Notes: a model not told the origin generated them from the letters alone. A stretch of 64,000 nt of DNA from Thalassovita sp. (GCA_029212905.1 JARGPB010000005.1:62001-126000); one strand, 5' to 3'. Shown: positions 51,428 to 60,430, numbered from the stretch's first letter. Numbers and translations: made by a program.

Positions 51428-52096
51428 TCAGGGGGCCTTTCGTGCCACTGTCATGTGACGTTTTCGCCCGAATCCGGGACGCCGTTCTACGACAAAACCG
51501 GCGTCCTGTAGCCCGCGACGGACAAAACCCGCTGCTGTATACGTCGCCGCGCTGCCATTGGCCGCCGTGTGGTCCCCGACATGCTGCATCAGTGTTGGCT
51601 CCCATAGCTCGGGGTTTTTCGCCGGCGAGAACCCGTCCAGGAACCAGGCGTCGGCCCGCCCCTTCCATTTCGGCAAGGTTTCGCGGGCATCCCCCGTGAT
51701 CATCTGGAATTCCAGCCCTGGCAAGGATACGCGCGTTGCAGGCCAATGCGGTGCCAGTTCAGTCGAGAGGGCTGCGATCTCGGGGAAAGCCTTCTGCGCC
51801 CGGATCATTTCGGGCGCAGACATCGGATAAGCCTCGAAAGTCGTGAAATGCAGCGTGCCTTTTTGCCCGCTCTCACGCCACAGCTTCATCGCCGCCAGCA
51901 AATTCAGGCCTGTGCCGAAACCCAGTTCGGCAATGTGGAACCCGTCGGCAAAACGTTCCGGCAAACCGTTCCCGTCCAAGAAGACATAAGCCGTTTCTGC
52001 CAGCCCGTTGTCCAGACTAAAATAGGGGTCGTCAAACCGGGTCGAGACCGGAATTTCACCGTCCCGCCACTCCAATTCGGCGCGCTGGTCTTGCAT
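51428..52096 (-). CDS. mnmD: tRNA 5-aminomethyl-2-thiouridine methyltransferase MnmD (stand-alone MnmC1)
   Basis: 222 residues, corresponding to the methyltransferase half of E. coli MnmC, which adds the last methyl group to the wobble uridine of several tRNAs. Visible marks are LEWRDGEIPVSTRFDDPYFSLDNGLAETAYVFLDGN at the start, the SAM loop IAELGFGTGLNLLAAMKLW, FTTFEAYPMSAPEM, and DAWFLDGFSPAKNPELW. The start at 52096 matches the family; the frame back to 52333 overlaps the divergent oxidase gene. Divergent partner at 52161 supplies the other half. Confidence 0.93.
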   Translation of the reverse strand: MQDQRAELEWRDGEIPVSTRFDDPYFSLDNGLAETAYVFLDGNGLPERFADGFHIAELGFGTGLNLLAAMKLWRESGQKGTLHFTTFEAYPMSAPEMIRAQKAFPEIAALSTELAPHWPATRVSLPGLEFQMITGDARETLPKWKGRADAWFLDGFSPAKNPELWEPTLMQHVGDHTAANGSAATYTAAGFVRRGLQDAGFVVERRPGFGRKRHMTVARKAP

Positions 52097-52160
52097 CCGC
52101 TGATCCCTTAGAACATCTGTGAAAACGCGCCGAGAATGCAGAGCGCCGGGGGAAATGGCA

Positions 52161-53195
52161 ATGGTGGATGTTACGGTATTCGGTGCGGGCGCCTTTGGCC
52201 TCTCAGTCGCCTGGAGTTGCGCCCGACGCGGCGCATCTGTGCGTGTCATCGACCCCCATGGCCCCGGCGCAGGCAGCAGTGGCGGCATCGTCGGCGCACT
52301 GGCTCCGCATGTCCCCGAAAACTGGAATGACAAGAAACAGTTTCAATTTGAAAGCCTGATCCTGGCACGAACCTACTGGTCCGAAGTCCGGGAGGCCGGC
52401 GGGCTGGATGCGGGCTATGCGCGCACGGGTCGGCTCCAGCCTGTGGCGGACGACGCGGCCCTGACGCTGGCGAAACGGCGCGCGACCAACGCCAAGACAC
52501 TTTGGCACGGGTTGGCAGATTGGCAGGTAGCTCCCGCAGCTGATTGCGGTGACTGGGCGCCACATTCCCCATCAGGCTGGCTAATCCGGGATACGCTAAG
52601 CGCACGGATACACCCGCGCATGGCCTGCGCCGCGCTGGTCGCTGCGATCACCGCCAAAGGGGGATCTGTCGTGACCGAAGGCCCGACCGAGGGTCAGGTT
52701 CTCTGGGCCACAGGCGTTGCCGGACTACAAGAAATCAGCGCTGCACGCCCCCGCGCCTTCGGGAACGGTGTCAAAGGACAAGCCGCCCTGCTGCGCCTGG
52801 ATCGGAGCAATTGCCCACAGCTTTTTGCAGATACGGTTCATGTCGTGCCGCATTCAGATGGAACGGTTGCGATCGGCTCCACAAGCGAGCGCCTGTATGA
52901 CGACCCAACCGCAGTAGACGCACAACTGGACGACGTCCTGGCACGCGCCCGAACCGCCGTGCCCTGCCTCTCCGACGCCGAAGTCATCGAACGCTGGGCC
53001 GGTGTACGTCCACGCGCCAGGTCGCGCGCCCCGGTCTTGGGGGGCCACCCGCTCCGCTCTGGTGAATTCATCGCCAACGGCGGCTTCAAAATCGGATTCG
53101 GCATGGCCCCCAAGACTGGCGAGGCCATGGCGGACCTCCTACTCGAGGGGCACGATAATATCCCCGACGGCTTCCGCCCCGAGGCAAGCCTCTAG
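52161..53195 (+). CDS. mnmC: FAD-dependent oxidoreductase, MnmC2-like
   Basis: 344 residues, DAO/glycine-oxidase fold: dinucleotide loop VTVFGAGAFGLSVAWSCARRGASVRVID, GAGSSGGIVGALAPHVPENWN, GRLQPVADD, and C-terminal GVRPRARSRAPVLGG with FIANGGFKIGFGMAPKTGEAMADLL. It matches the FAD half of MnmC, which removes the carboxymethyl group to give 5-aminomethyl uridine. Its start lies 64 bp from that of mnmD on the other strand. GGGGGA is better spaced for ATG 52161 than 52155. A generic amino-acid oxidase role is possible, but position favours MnmC. Confidence 0.83.
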   Translation: MVDVTVFGAGAFGLSVAWSCARRGASVRVIDPHGPGAGSSGGIVGALAPHVPENWNDKKQFQFESLILARTYWSEVREAGGLDAGYARTGRLQPVADDAALTLAKRRATNAKTLWHGLADWQVAPAADCGDWAPHSPSGWLIRDTLSARIHPRMACAALVAAITAKGGSVVTEGPTEGQVLWATGVAGLQEISAARPRAFGNGVKGQAALLRLDRSNCPQLFADTVHVVPHSDGTVAIGSTSERLYDDPTAVDAQLDDVLARARTAVPCLSDAEVIERWAGVRPRARSRAPVLGGHPLRSGEFIANGGFKIGFGMAPKTGEAMADLLLEGHDNIPDGFRPEASL

Positions 53196-53338
53196 CCCCG
53201 AATAAAGGGGCGCCCCACCGATCCGGCCGGTCGAACCTTCGTCGATGCTTACCTACGGCAGGGCGTTTCCCTTGGGTACCGTCTGTTTCGCAGCCGACAC
53301 CTCGACCCAAGCAAACGCGATTCTGGTTAACGAACCCT

Positions 53339-53360
53339 TTTCATCTTGCCAAAAATACTC
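53339..53360 (-). repeat. Copy of the dispersed 22-bp intergenic repeat
   Basis: On the minus strand GAGTATTTT, TG, GCAAGATGAAA. It lies in the 202-bp gap between the convergent mnmC and transglycosylase genes; the same gap holds a small GCCCC/GGGGC hairpin just after the mnmC stop. Confidence 0.85.
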
Positions 53361-53397
53361 AAATCCACAACCCCAACGCATCCCCCACAGCAAGGTT

Positions 53398-55347
53398 CTA
53401 GCGCCGTCCGACACTCGCCCCGATCAATTCTTGGCTGAACGGTACGGGCAAAGGCTCCAACCCCAGTCGCGCGCGATAGACAGGCAGAGACTCCGCCACA
53501 CGCATCACATAGTTCTGGGTTTCCGTGAACGGGATCATCTCAATCCAATCAACGGCATCCACATCTCCCGCTCTGGGATCTCCGAACCGCTCCATCCATT
53601 GGTCCGGTCGGCTGGGCCCCGCATTGTATCCAGCCGCCACCATCATCACATTCCCCCCGAACCTATCCGCCAGCTTGGCCAGATAAGCGCTCCCCAGGGT
53701 GGCGTTATAGGTCCAATCACTCAGCACCTTGGACGGGTCATGCTCCACACCCAATTCACCAGCAACTTGCGCTGCCGTTCCAGGCATCAGTTGCATCAGC
53801 CCCATGGCACCCGCCCCGCTGACCACACGGGGATCAAATTCGCTTTCGCGTCGGGCGATGGAAAGCGCCATTTCCATCGGCACCGGAAAGCTCATCTTTT
53901 GCATCGGATGCAGCGCATAATAGGGGGCCGGGATCGTCACGCCGCTTTGGGCTGCGGCCTTGGCGATCATCACCTGCAGGTGAGGCTGTTCCAACGCCGC
54001 GGCCATATCGCCAAGCTGGCCCAGTCCCGTGCGGTCCAATCCGCCGGCCAGATGCGTAAGAAACTGTTCAGCCAGCGACAACTCTCCGGCGTTCAGCGCA
54101 AGAACCCCCGCCTGATAGACATCCGTCTGGGCAAAATCAGCCAATCGCCAATCCGGGAACTGTTCGCCCCCCGCCAACGCGCTGTCAAACGGCACCCCGC
54201 CCTTCTCAGCCGCCAAAAGCCCATAGAAACTGGTTTGGTATTTTGCGCCCTCAGCATAGGCGATCTGCGCCGCGTCCGGGTCCGCCAATGCGTCCTGGGT
54301 GCGACCAATCCAATACCCGGCCCGACCCAATGAAATCGGCGTTTCGACCGCTGCCCGGAAACGCTGAAAATGATCCAGGGCGCGCTCGGGGGCATTCAGG
54401 AACCGCAGCGACAGATAGCCGGACAGCCACTCAAGGTCCGCATAACCATACCCGTCCTCAGGCTCCATGAAGTGCCGCGAAGCAATTGAATAGGCTTCGG
54501 AATATCGCCCATCCCGCATCAGATCGCGCACAAGGTATCTTCGCCATCCCGACCAACGAGCCGGTTGCCCCAAAGCTGAGGCACTGAGGCTTTGGGCGGT
54601 GATCAGCGCAACCGCGCCATCGGTACGGCCCTTGCGGGTGCGCCAAACAAAGCGTTCGTAAATCAAGCCCGGATCACCCTGCAAGCTGTCGGGCACAGCG
54701 GCGATCAGCGCATCCACGTTCTTGGCCTGTTTACGCAGCCCCAGGCGTGCGGCAGCCAGCGCCTGCCACCCCGAACTGACCAAGGGCCGCATCTTTTGCG
54801 CATCCCCGCTTAGCCCGCGCCATAGCACCATTTCCATGCGCGCCTGATGGTGCGGGGCCAGAACGTGCCCGTACTCAGCCACCAGCGCATCATGAGACTC
54901 AGCATCCAGATCCATCGTCCGCCAAGCCTGCGTCAACACCAGCTTGGCCTTGTCCTTTTGGCCTTGCTGGGACAGCGCCCGCGCCAAAGCCAAAACACCT
55001 GCTCCGGTTTGCGGCGGGGCCTGGTCGAAAAAATCCAGCACGGATTGCGGCGCGACGCCATCAAGGGTCGATTCGGCCCGTTTGCGCATCCGCGCCAAAC
55101 CTGGCCAATGCGGGTATTTCGTCAAAAAGGCCTGAATTTCGGGAAATGTGCCCTCGCCGGCGCGCAACCTTACCCAGGTCAAAAGGGTACTGCCCGCCGG
55201 ACCTGCACGTGCCGCAATAGCGTCCGCGTTTTCCCAGTTTCCGGCTCGTGCCGCCTCAAGAGCGCTGGCAATTGGGCGCGGACCATTCGCCTGCGCGCCC
55301 CCGAATGACAGACAAAATACCAAAATCAAGGCAAAATAACGGAACAT
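53398..55347 (-). CDS. slt: Soluble lytic murein transglycosylase (Slt70-like)
   Basis: 649 residues, exported (MFRYFALILVFCLSFGGAQA signal). A long superhelical repeat region (about 25-470) with TPR-like helices precedes the C-terminal transglycosylase (SLT) domain, about 480-620. The catalytic Glu is in ALSIARRESEFDPRVVSGAGAMGLMQLMPGTA; NATLGSAYLAKLADRFGGNVMMVAAGYNAGP and FTETQNYVMRV complete the fold. It cleaves peptidoglycan glycan strands to anhydro-muropeptides. Start 55347 is set by the signal peptide; the frame continues to 56091 antisense to dapA and is rejected. Divergent from dapA. Confidence 0.93.
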   Translation of the reverse strand: MFRYFALILVFCLSFGGAQANGPRPIASALEAARAGNWENADAIAARAGPAGSTLLTWVRLRAGEGTFPEIQAFLTKYPHWPGLARMRKRAESTLDGVAPQSVLDFFDQAPPQTGAGVLALARALSQQGQKDKAKLVLTQAWRTMDLDAESHDALVAEYGHVLAPHHQARMEMVLWRGLSGDAQKMRPLVSSGWQALAAARLGLRKQAKNVDALIAAVPDSLQGDPGLIYERFVWRTRKGRTDGAVALITAQSLSASALGQPARWSGWRRYLVRDLMRDGRYSEAYSIASRHFMEPEDGYGYADLEWLSGYLSLRFLNAPERALDHFQRFRAAVETPISLGRAGYWIGRTQDALADPDAAQIAYAEGAKYQTSFYGLLAAEKGGVPFDSALAGGEQFPDWRLADFAQTDVYQAGVLALNAGELSLAEQFLTHLAGGLDRTGLGQLGDMAAALEQPHLQVMIAKAAAQSGVTIPAPYYALHPMQKMSFPVPMEMALSIARRESEFDPRVVSGAGAMGLMQLMPGTAAQVAGELGVEHDPSKVLSDWTYNATLGSAYLAKLADRFGGNVMMVAAGYNAGPSRPDQWMERFGDPRAGDVDAVDWIEMIPFTETQNYVMRVAESLPVYRARLGLEPLPVPFSQELIGASVGRR

Positions 55348-55503
55348 CTCTTGCCTTTCCAAAGGAACAAAGGATATGCAATCGCAGCTTAATTGTGCGT
55401 TCTTGTGCCTGCAAATCACGATTGCAGCAGGCAGGCGGTTCACCGCTGTAATACACAAGTTTTTCCCGGGTCTATACCCGCCACAACACGAAAGGAGCGT
55501 GTC

Positions 55504-56376
55504 ATGTTTAAAGGGTCTTTTCCTGCCCTGGTCACGCCGTTCAAGAACGGCGAGCTGGATCTGGAGACATTGAAGAAGCTGATCGAATGGCATATCGGCG
55601 AAGGCACCAACGGGTTCGTCCCCGTCGGCACCACCGGAGAAAGCCCGACTCTGACCCACCGCGAACATGAAATCGTGGTCGAAGAAGTCGTCAAAGCCGC
55701 AGCAGGCCGCGTGCCTGTGATTGCCGGCGCCGGCAGCAACAACACGCTCGAAGGCATCCGCCTGATCAAACACGCTGAGAATGTCGGGGCCGATGCCGCG
55801 CTGGTGGTGACGCCTTATTACAACAAGCCGACTCAGCGGGGCCTGATCGCGCATTTCACCGCGCTGCATGACTGCTGCACCCTGCCGATCATCATCTACA
55901 ACATTCCTGGCCGCTCGGTCGTCGACATGACGCCCGAAACCATGGGCGAACTGGCAAAACTGCCCCGCATCGTGGGCGTAAAGGATGCCACCGGCGACCT
56001 GAATCGCGTCAGCCAGCAGCGCCGCACCTGCGGCACCGATTTCTGCCAGCTCTCGGGTGAGGATGGCACGGCTTTGGGATTCAACGCGCATGGGGGCGTT
56101 GGCTGCATCTCGGTCACTGCGAACGTGGCGCCGCGTCTGTGTGCAGAATTCCAGGCGGCAACGCTGGCTGGTGATTACACCAAGGCGCTGGAGTATCAGG
56201 ACAAGCTGATGCCGCTACACGAGGCGATCTTTATCGAGCCCGGGCTTGTCGGCGCGAAATACGCCATGTCCAAGATTGGCATGTGCAGCGAAGACGTTCG
56301 CTTGCCGCTGACCGGGCTGCTGGACAGCACGAAGGACGCAATCGACAGCGCGATGCGTCACGCGGGCCTGATGTAA
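55504..56376 (+). CDS. dapA: 4-hydroxy-tetrahydrodipicolinate synthase
   Basis: Condenses pyruvate with aspartate semialdehyde, first step to diaminopimelate and lysine. 290 residues: MFKGSFPALVTPFKNGELD start, GTTGESPTL phosphate-like loop (about 42-50), YNIPGRS with Tyr132, and Schiff-base Lys160 in IVGVKDATGD. AAAGGAGCG supplies the ribosome site for ATG 55504. Strong block similarity throughout. Divergent from the transglycosylase, another cell-wall gene. Confidence 0.95.
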   Translation: MFKGSFPALVTPFKNGELDLETLKKLIEWHIGEGTNGFVPVGTTGESPTLTHREHEIVVEEVVKAAAGRVPVIAGAGSNNTLEGIRLIKHAENVGADAALVVTPYYNKPTQRGLIAHFTALHDCCTLPIIIYNIPGRSVVDMTPETMGELAKLPRIVGVKDATGDLNRVSQQRRTCGTDFCQLSGEDGTALGFNAHGGVGCISVTANVAPRLCAEFQAATLAGDYTKALEYQDKLMPLHEAIFIEPGLVGAKYAMSKIGMCSEDVRLPLTGLLDSTKDAIDSAMRHAGLM

Positions 56377-56411
56377 CGCCTGTCGTCCACCACCGTATCG
56401 CTGCTTGCTAC

Positions 56412-56439
56412 AAAGGCTGCCCTGCGGGGTGGCCTTTTT
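56412..56439 (+). terminator. Terminator of dapA
   Basis: AAAGGCTGCCC, a short loop, GGGGTGGCCTTTTT, starting 36 bp after the dapA stop. Confidence 0.8.
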
Positions 56440-56462
56440 CTTTGGGCAGTGTCCTGAAACGC

Positions 56463-56490
56463 AAAACGCGGCCCCTTGGGGCCGCGTTTT
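56463..56490. terminator. Terminator of the cold-shock gene (minus strand), possibly bidirectional
   Basis: A perfect 13-bp stem, AAAACGCGGCCCC and GGGGCCGCGTTTT around TT, lies 23 bp after the cold-shock stop and convergent to dapA. Confidence 0.88.
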
Positions 56491-56512
56491 CTATTCTTTG
56501 AACCCTAAAGGA

Positions 56513-56719
56513 TCACTCGGCCGAGATGTTCACAGCCGATTCGCGACCGTCACGGCCGTTCTCGATGTCGAAGTTCACTTTCTGGCCGTCGGCCAGGCCG
56601 GTCAGGCCCGAACGCTCAACAGCGGAAATGTGAACGAAAACGTCTTTGCTGCCGCCATCGGGTGCGATGAAGCCGTAGCCTTTAGTGGTGTTGAACCATT
56701 TTACGGTGCCAGTGGCCAT
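56513..56719 (-). CDS. cspA: Cold-shock domain protein (Csp)
   Basis: 68 residues, one OB-fold cold-shock domain with RNP1 (KGYGFIAPD) and RNP2 (VFVHISAVE) motifs; starts MATGTVKWFN as usual. RNA chaperone. A rather long untranslated leader (the 223-bp gap to tyrB, AT-rich near 56820-56850) is typical for the family. Which member of the CspA family it is cannot be told. Confidence 0.93.
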   Translation of the reverse strand: MATGTVKWFNTTKGYGFIAPDGGSKDVFVHISAVERSGLTGLADGQKVNFDIENGRDGRESAVNISAE

Positions 56720-56886
56720 ATCCGTAGTCTCCTAATTATTTACAGTCCGCGGTAGTGCGACTGCCCGGCGTAGTCGGTCTGGATCGAAGACTGAACGCCG
56801 AATAAACGGGAGACAGTGGGTCGAAATAGAATAACGTTAGCACAGCTCATATGAGGCCACAGACCTCAACTTGCAAGTGTTGAATC

Positions 56887-56914
56887 AAAAAGGGCGGTCA
56901 AATCGCCCGCCCTT
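56887..56914 (-). terminator. Terminator of the tyrB-type aminotransferase gene
   Basis: On the minus strand AAGGGCGG, 9-base loop, CCGCCCTT, then TTT, about 29 bp after the stop. A second small repeat, CCGCCA/TGGCGG, overlaps the stop codon. Confidence 0.82.
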
Positions 56915-56942
56915 CTGAGGTCGCCGCCAGTGAATTTGGCGG

Positions 56943-58127
56943 TCAGATTCCGGTATCCACAATCGCCTTGGCAAGGATTGGAACAGTTTCTTGGTTCAGC
57001 CCTGCGATATTCAAACGCGAGTCGCCAACCATATAAATCGCATGTTCGGCACGCAGGCGCTCGACCATTTCAGGTGTTGTCCCCAAACGCGAGAACATGC
57101 CGCGGTGTTGCGCGATAAACCCAAACCGATCCGAACCCGCAAGGCGCTGTAGCTCGTCCGCCATCTGCTGACGCAAGCCCAACATCGACAGGCGCACCTC
57201 TTCCAGTTCGGTGGCCCATTCGGTCCGTAGGGCTGGATCATTCAGGATCATCGTAACCAGGCGCGCACCGTGATCTGGCGGGAACGAGAAATTCTGACGG
57301 TTCAGAAAATTCAGCGTCCCCTGCGTCATAACCTTCAGGTCTTTGTCCTGCGCGACAGCCATCAGGATGCCGGTCCGCTCGCGGTAAACGCCAAAGTTCT
57401 TGGAACAGCTGGCCGCGATCAGGCATTCTGGAACGGACGACGCCACCAAACGAGTCGCCGCCGCGTCCTCTTCCAGACCGTCACCAAAGCCCTGATAGGC
57501 GATGTCGATCATCGGAGTAGCGCCGGTCTTCAGTAGCACGTCCACAACGGCCTGCCATTGGGTCAGGTTCAGGTTAGCGCCGGTGGGGTTGTGGCAGCAA
57601 CCGTGCAGCAGCACCAAATCGCCAGGCTTGGCCTGGGCCAGATCCTCTAGCATGCCTTCGAAATCGACCCCACGCGTTTCCGAGTCAAAATAGCGGTATG
57701 CAACCGTCGGAATGCCCAGATATTTCAGGATCGACAGGTGGTTCGGCCAGGTCGGGTTCGACACAAAGACACGCGCGTCGGGATTGGCCATGCGCACCAG
57801 CTCAAAGGCTTGACGACATGCGCCCGTCCCACCCGGCGTTGCCGCCGCCGAAACTTGATCGCGCGAGACCGCATCGCCCAGCACCAAGTTGACCATCGCG
57901 TCACCAAAGGCCGGATCCCCAGCCAGCGCCACATAGGACTTGGTGGTTTCCTGTTCCCACAACTGCTTTTCCGCGGTCTTGACCGCGCGCATGACGGGCG
58001 TCACGCCTTTGGCGTTTTTATAAACACCAACGCCCAAGTCGATCTTGGTCGGGCGCGGGTCGTCCTTGTACATCTGCATCAGCGCAAGGATTTTATCTGC
58101 GGGTTGGGTTTTCAGGTTACCGAACAT
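56943..58127 (-). CDS. tyrB: Aromatic amino acid/aspartate aminotransferase (class I, TyrB type)
   Basis: 394 residues, class Ia aminotransferase. MFGNLKTQPADKILALMQMYKDDPRPTKIDLGVGVYKN start, TPGGTGACRQAFELV, NPTWPNHLSILKY, LLHGCCHNPTGANL (Asn/Asp cofactor region), IDIAYQGFGDGLEEDA, and Schiff-base Lys in IAASCSKNFGVYRERTG. Equal similarity to AspC and TyrB; in Rhodobacterales this version is usually called aromatic amino acid transaminase. GGAGAGG before ATG 58127. Only 2 bp separate it from the upstream sseA gene, so they form an operon. Confidence 0.92.
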   Translation of the reverse strand: MFGNLKTQPADKILALMQMYKDDPRPTKIDLGVGVYKNAKGVTPVMRAVKTAEKQLWEQETTKSYVALAGDPAFGDAMVNLVLGDAVSRDQVSAAATPGGTGACRQAFELVRMANPDARVFVSNPTWPNHLSILKYLGIPTVAYRYFDSETRGVDFEGMLEDLAQAKPGDLVLLHGCCHNPTGANLNLTQWQAVVDVLLKTGATPMIDIAYQGFGDGLEEDAAATRLVASSVPECLIAASCSKNFGVYRERTGILMAVAQDKDLKVMTQGTLNFLNRQNFSFPPDHGARLVTMILNDPALRTEWATELEEVRLSMLGLRQQMADELQRLAGSDRFGFIAQHRGMFSRLGTTPEMVERLRAEHAIYMVGDSRLNIAGLNQETVPILAKAIVDTGI

Positions 58128-58129
58128 TT

Positions 58130-58987
58130 TCAGGCCTCTCCAGTTGCGACGGGCAAGGTGGGGAACGCTCCCCACTCAGACCACGACCCGTCATAAATCG
58201 CATGATCGGTCTTGCCCATACGCTCGAGCGCAAGGCACAGCACGGCCGCCGTCACCCCCGAGCCGCAGCTGGCAATCACCGGCTTGCTCAGGTTGACATC
58301 TGCGGCCTCGAAAACAGCACGGCACACCTCGGGGGATTTCATCGTGCCATTGTCATTCAGAAGTTCGGTAAAGGGCACATTGCGCGAGCCAGGAATATGG
58401 CCACGACGCAGGCCTGCACGGGGTTCGTCCACCTCTCCGCGGAACCGTTCCGCCGCACGGGCATCCACGATCACAGAGTCCCCCAACTTGGCGGCTGACG
58501 AGACCTGAGTGACGTCCTTTACCATGTTCGATTGCCGCCGCACGGTCATGTGCCGGTCGCGCACAATTGGGGGCATGTCTTCTGTGGTGCGGCCCTCGGC
58601 CATCCATTTCGGCAGGCCACCATCCAGCACTGCAATGTTGTGTTGCCCCATCAGCCGGAACATCCACCACACGCGCGCAGCCGAGTAAATCCCCTGGCTG
58701 TCATAAACCACAACCTGGTGACCGTCGCCCACACCCATGGCCCGCATACGGCTCATGAATTTTTCGACCGGCGGCACCATATGCGGCAGGTCTGAACGCA
58801 GGTCGCTGATCTCATCAATATCAAAGAAACGCGCGCCCGGGATGTGCTGCTGTGCGTATTCCACCTTGGCGTCACGATCACCGCCCGGCAGGAACATCGA
58901 GGCATCCAGAATCCGCAAATCCGGGTCCTTCATGTGCGCCGCTAACCAGTCGGTCGAAACAAGTGTCTTTGGATCGTCCTGTGCCAT
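58130..58987 (-). CDS. sseA: 3-mercaptopyruvate sulfurtransferase
   Basis: 285 residues, two rhodanese domains (about 8-130 and 160-280). The second carries active-site Cys in CGSGVTAAVLCLALERMGK, where the CGSGVTA loop marks 3-mercaptopyruvate over thiosulfate as donor. First domain: LVSTDWLAAHMKDPDLRILDASMFLPG, IPGARFFDIDEISD. Operon with the aminotransferase fits cysteine turnover: transamination gives mercaptopyruvate, which SseA desulfurates (inference). Confidence 0.93.
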   Translation of the reverse strand: MAQDDPKTLVSTDWLAAHMKDPDLRILDASMFLPGGDRDAKVEYAQQHIPGARFFDIDEISDLRSDLPHMVPPVEKFMSRMRAMGVGDGHQVVVYDSQGIYSAARVWWMFRLMGQHNIAVLDGGLPKWMAEGRTTEDMPPIVRDRHMTVRRQSNMVKDVTQVSSAAKLGDSVIVDARAAERFRGEVDEPRAGLRRGHIPGSRNVPFTELLNDNGTMKSPEVCRAVFEAADVNLSKPVIASCGSGVTAAVLCLALERMGKTDHAIYDGSWSEWGAFPTLPVATGEA

Positions 58988-59082
58988 CTGGTCCCCCGTT
59001 TTTTAGCTCTAACCTGACTACAATGCAGGGGGGACAGAGGCAAGCCCGGCAGGCACATTCCAGCGCCGTGCCGGGACTTTGA

Positions 59083-59373
59083 TTACTTGGCCAGTGCCTT
59101 TTTCAGCAGGCCGATAACGACCATGACAACGCCGCCACCAACGCCACCCGAAGCCAGCTGCCCGATGATCGCGCCGATATCCAGACCACCTGCACTGCCG
59201 GCCATGCCAGCCATGCTGCCTGCGCCCAGCATGGACAGGATTTGTCCACCCAGACCACCGCCCAGGATACCCGCCAACGAGTTACCCAGCGTGCCCAGGC
59301 TTGCATTCTTCATGACACCGCCAGCGACATTACCGCCAACTGCGCCTGCGATCAGACTGATCAGAAGTTCCAT
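59083..59373 (-). CDS. Glycine-rich hydrophobic small protein
   Basis: 96 residues, about a quarter glycine, with repeated small-residue stretches (AGAVGGNVAGGVM, LAGILGGGLGGQILSMLGAG) and a hydrophobic C-terminal helix (GGGVVMVVIGLLKKALAK). No signal cleavage site is apparent. Glycine zippers suggest self-association in or on a membrane. It stands alone between smpB and sseA, with a good AAGAAAGAAA/GGAAG region before the ATG. I recognise no named family, though similar unnamed proteins occur in related genomes. Confidence 0.75.
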   Translation of the reverse strand: MELLISLIAGAVGGNVAGGVMKNASLGTLGNSLAGILGGGLGGQILSMLGAGSMAGMAGSAGGLDIGAIIGQLASGGVGGGVVMVVIGLLKKALAK

Positions 59374-59493
59374 TTCTTTCTTCCTTCCCGATGGGCGGGC
59401 TTTGCATAGATCCCGGAGCCACCCCTGTTCCGAGTTAGCCCTACCGTATCAATGCAACAAATCGGCAATCAGGGGAAAAAACCGGCGAAAGCG

Positions 59494-59967
59494 TCAGCCC
59501 TCTTTCAGAAGTCGCTGCTTCTGGCGGCCCCAGTCGCGCTCGGCCTCGCTGGCGCGCTTGTCATGGTTCTTCTTGCCTTTAGCGATGCCGATTTTCAGCT
59601 TCACCAGGCCTTTGTGGTTGAAATACATGACCAGAGGAACCAGCGTCATGCCCTTGCGTTGGGTGGCATTCCACAGGCGCGCCAGTTCCTTTTTGGACAC
59701 CAAGAGCTTGCGCTTGCGCCGCTCTTCGTGGCCCCAGGTTTTGGCTTGCTCATAGGGCGCGATATAGCCGTTGATCAGCCACAGCTCTCCGTCTTCGACC
59801 GACGCATAGCTTTCTGCGATATTGGCTGCATTCACGCGCAGAGACTTCACCTCAGAACCCTGAAGGATGACCCCGCATTCCAGATCGTCCTCGATGGCAT
59901 AGTCATAGCGTGCACGCCGATTTTCGGCGATGACTTTGTAATTCGGATCTGTCTTTGGTTTAGCCAT
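59494..59967 (-). CDS. smpB: SsrA-binding protein
   Basis: 157 residues, tmRNA partner in rescue of stalled ribosomes. Complete: YKVIAENRRARYDYAIEDDLECGVILQGSEVKSLR, AESYASVEDGELWLINGYIAPYEQ, RRKRKLLVSKKEL, and the basic tail GIAKGKKNHDKRASEAERDWGRQKQRLLKEG. No tmRNA gene was recognised nearby. Confidence 0.96.
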   Translation of the reverse strand: MAKPKTDPNYKVIAENRRARYDYAIEDDLECGVILQGSEVKSLRVNAANIAESYASVEDGELWLINGYIAPYEQAKTWGHEERRKRKLLVSKKELARLWNATQRKGMTLVPLVMYFNHKGLVKLKIGIAKGKKNHDKRASEAERDWGRQKQRLLKEG

Positions 59968-60070
59968 GCGCCTTCCCTATCGCGCCGCTTTGGCGCTGTC
60001 CATCGGAAGGCACAGATAAGCCTCCTCTGGCGACGATGGAAGAGGCCCGCGATTCTTTGAGCGTCAGGGC

Positions 60071-60430
60071 TTAGCTGCCGCGATAGGTGGACATACCAAA
60101 CGGGCTGATGAGCAGCGGAACGTGATAATGCGACGCCTCGTCCGATATCCCAAACCGGATTGGCACCACATCCAGAAACCGCGGCTCCTCGGGCGGGATA
60201 CCGCTGGCATCCAGATAGGCGCCCGCCAGGAAAACCAGTTCGTAAACGCCTGATTTCATTTCGCCTTTGGGAAGGATGGGCGAATCCGTTCGGCCGTCCG
60301 CGTTGGTGCGCATCTTAGCCAGCTCGGTCCGGGTGTCCCCGTCCAACCGATACAGTGTGATGTCCAGGTTCGCGGCCGGACAGCCCTTGGCCGTATCCAG
60401 AACATGCGTGGTCAGGTAACCCTCTGACAT
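60071..60430 (-). CDS. uraH: 5-hydroxyisourate hydrolase
   Basis: 119 residues, transthyretin-like enzyme of urate degradation, hydrolysing 5-hydroxyisourate to OHCU. Motifs LTTHVLDTAKGCPAANLDITLYRLDG at the start, TDSPILP, and the C-terminal YRGS tetrapeptide with SHYHVPLLISPFGMSTYRGS. Divergent from puuE-uraD, which takes its product; the shared 155-bp gap must hold both promoters. Confidence 0.95.
   Translation of the reverse strand: MSEGYLTTHVLDTAKGCPAANLDITLYRLDGDTRTELAKMRTNADGRTDSPILPKGEMKSGVYELVFLAGAYLDASGIPPEEPRFLDVVPIRFGISDEASHYHVPLLISPFGMSTYRGS

Noticed and set aside
53398..56091. 897-codon version of the transglycosylase
   Set aside because: The extra 248 codons run antisense through dapA; the signal peptide at 55347 marks the true start.
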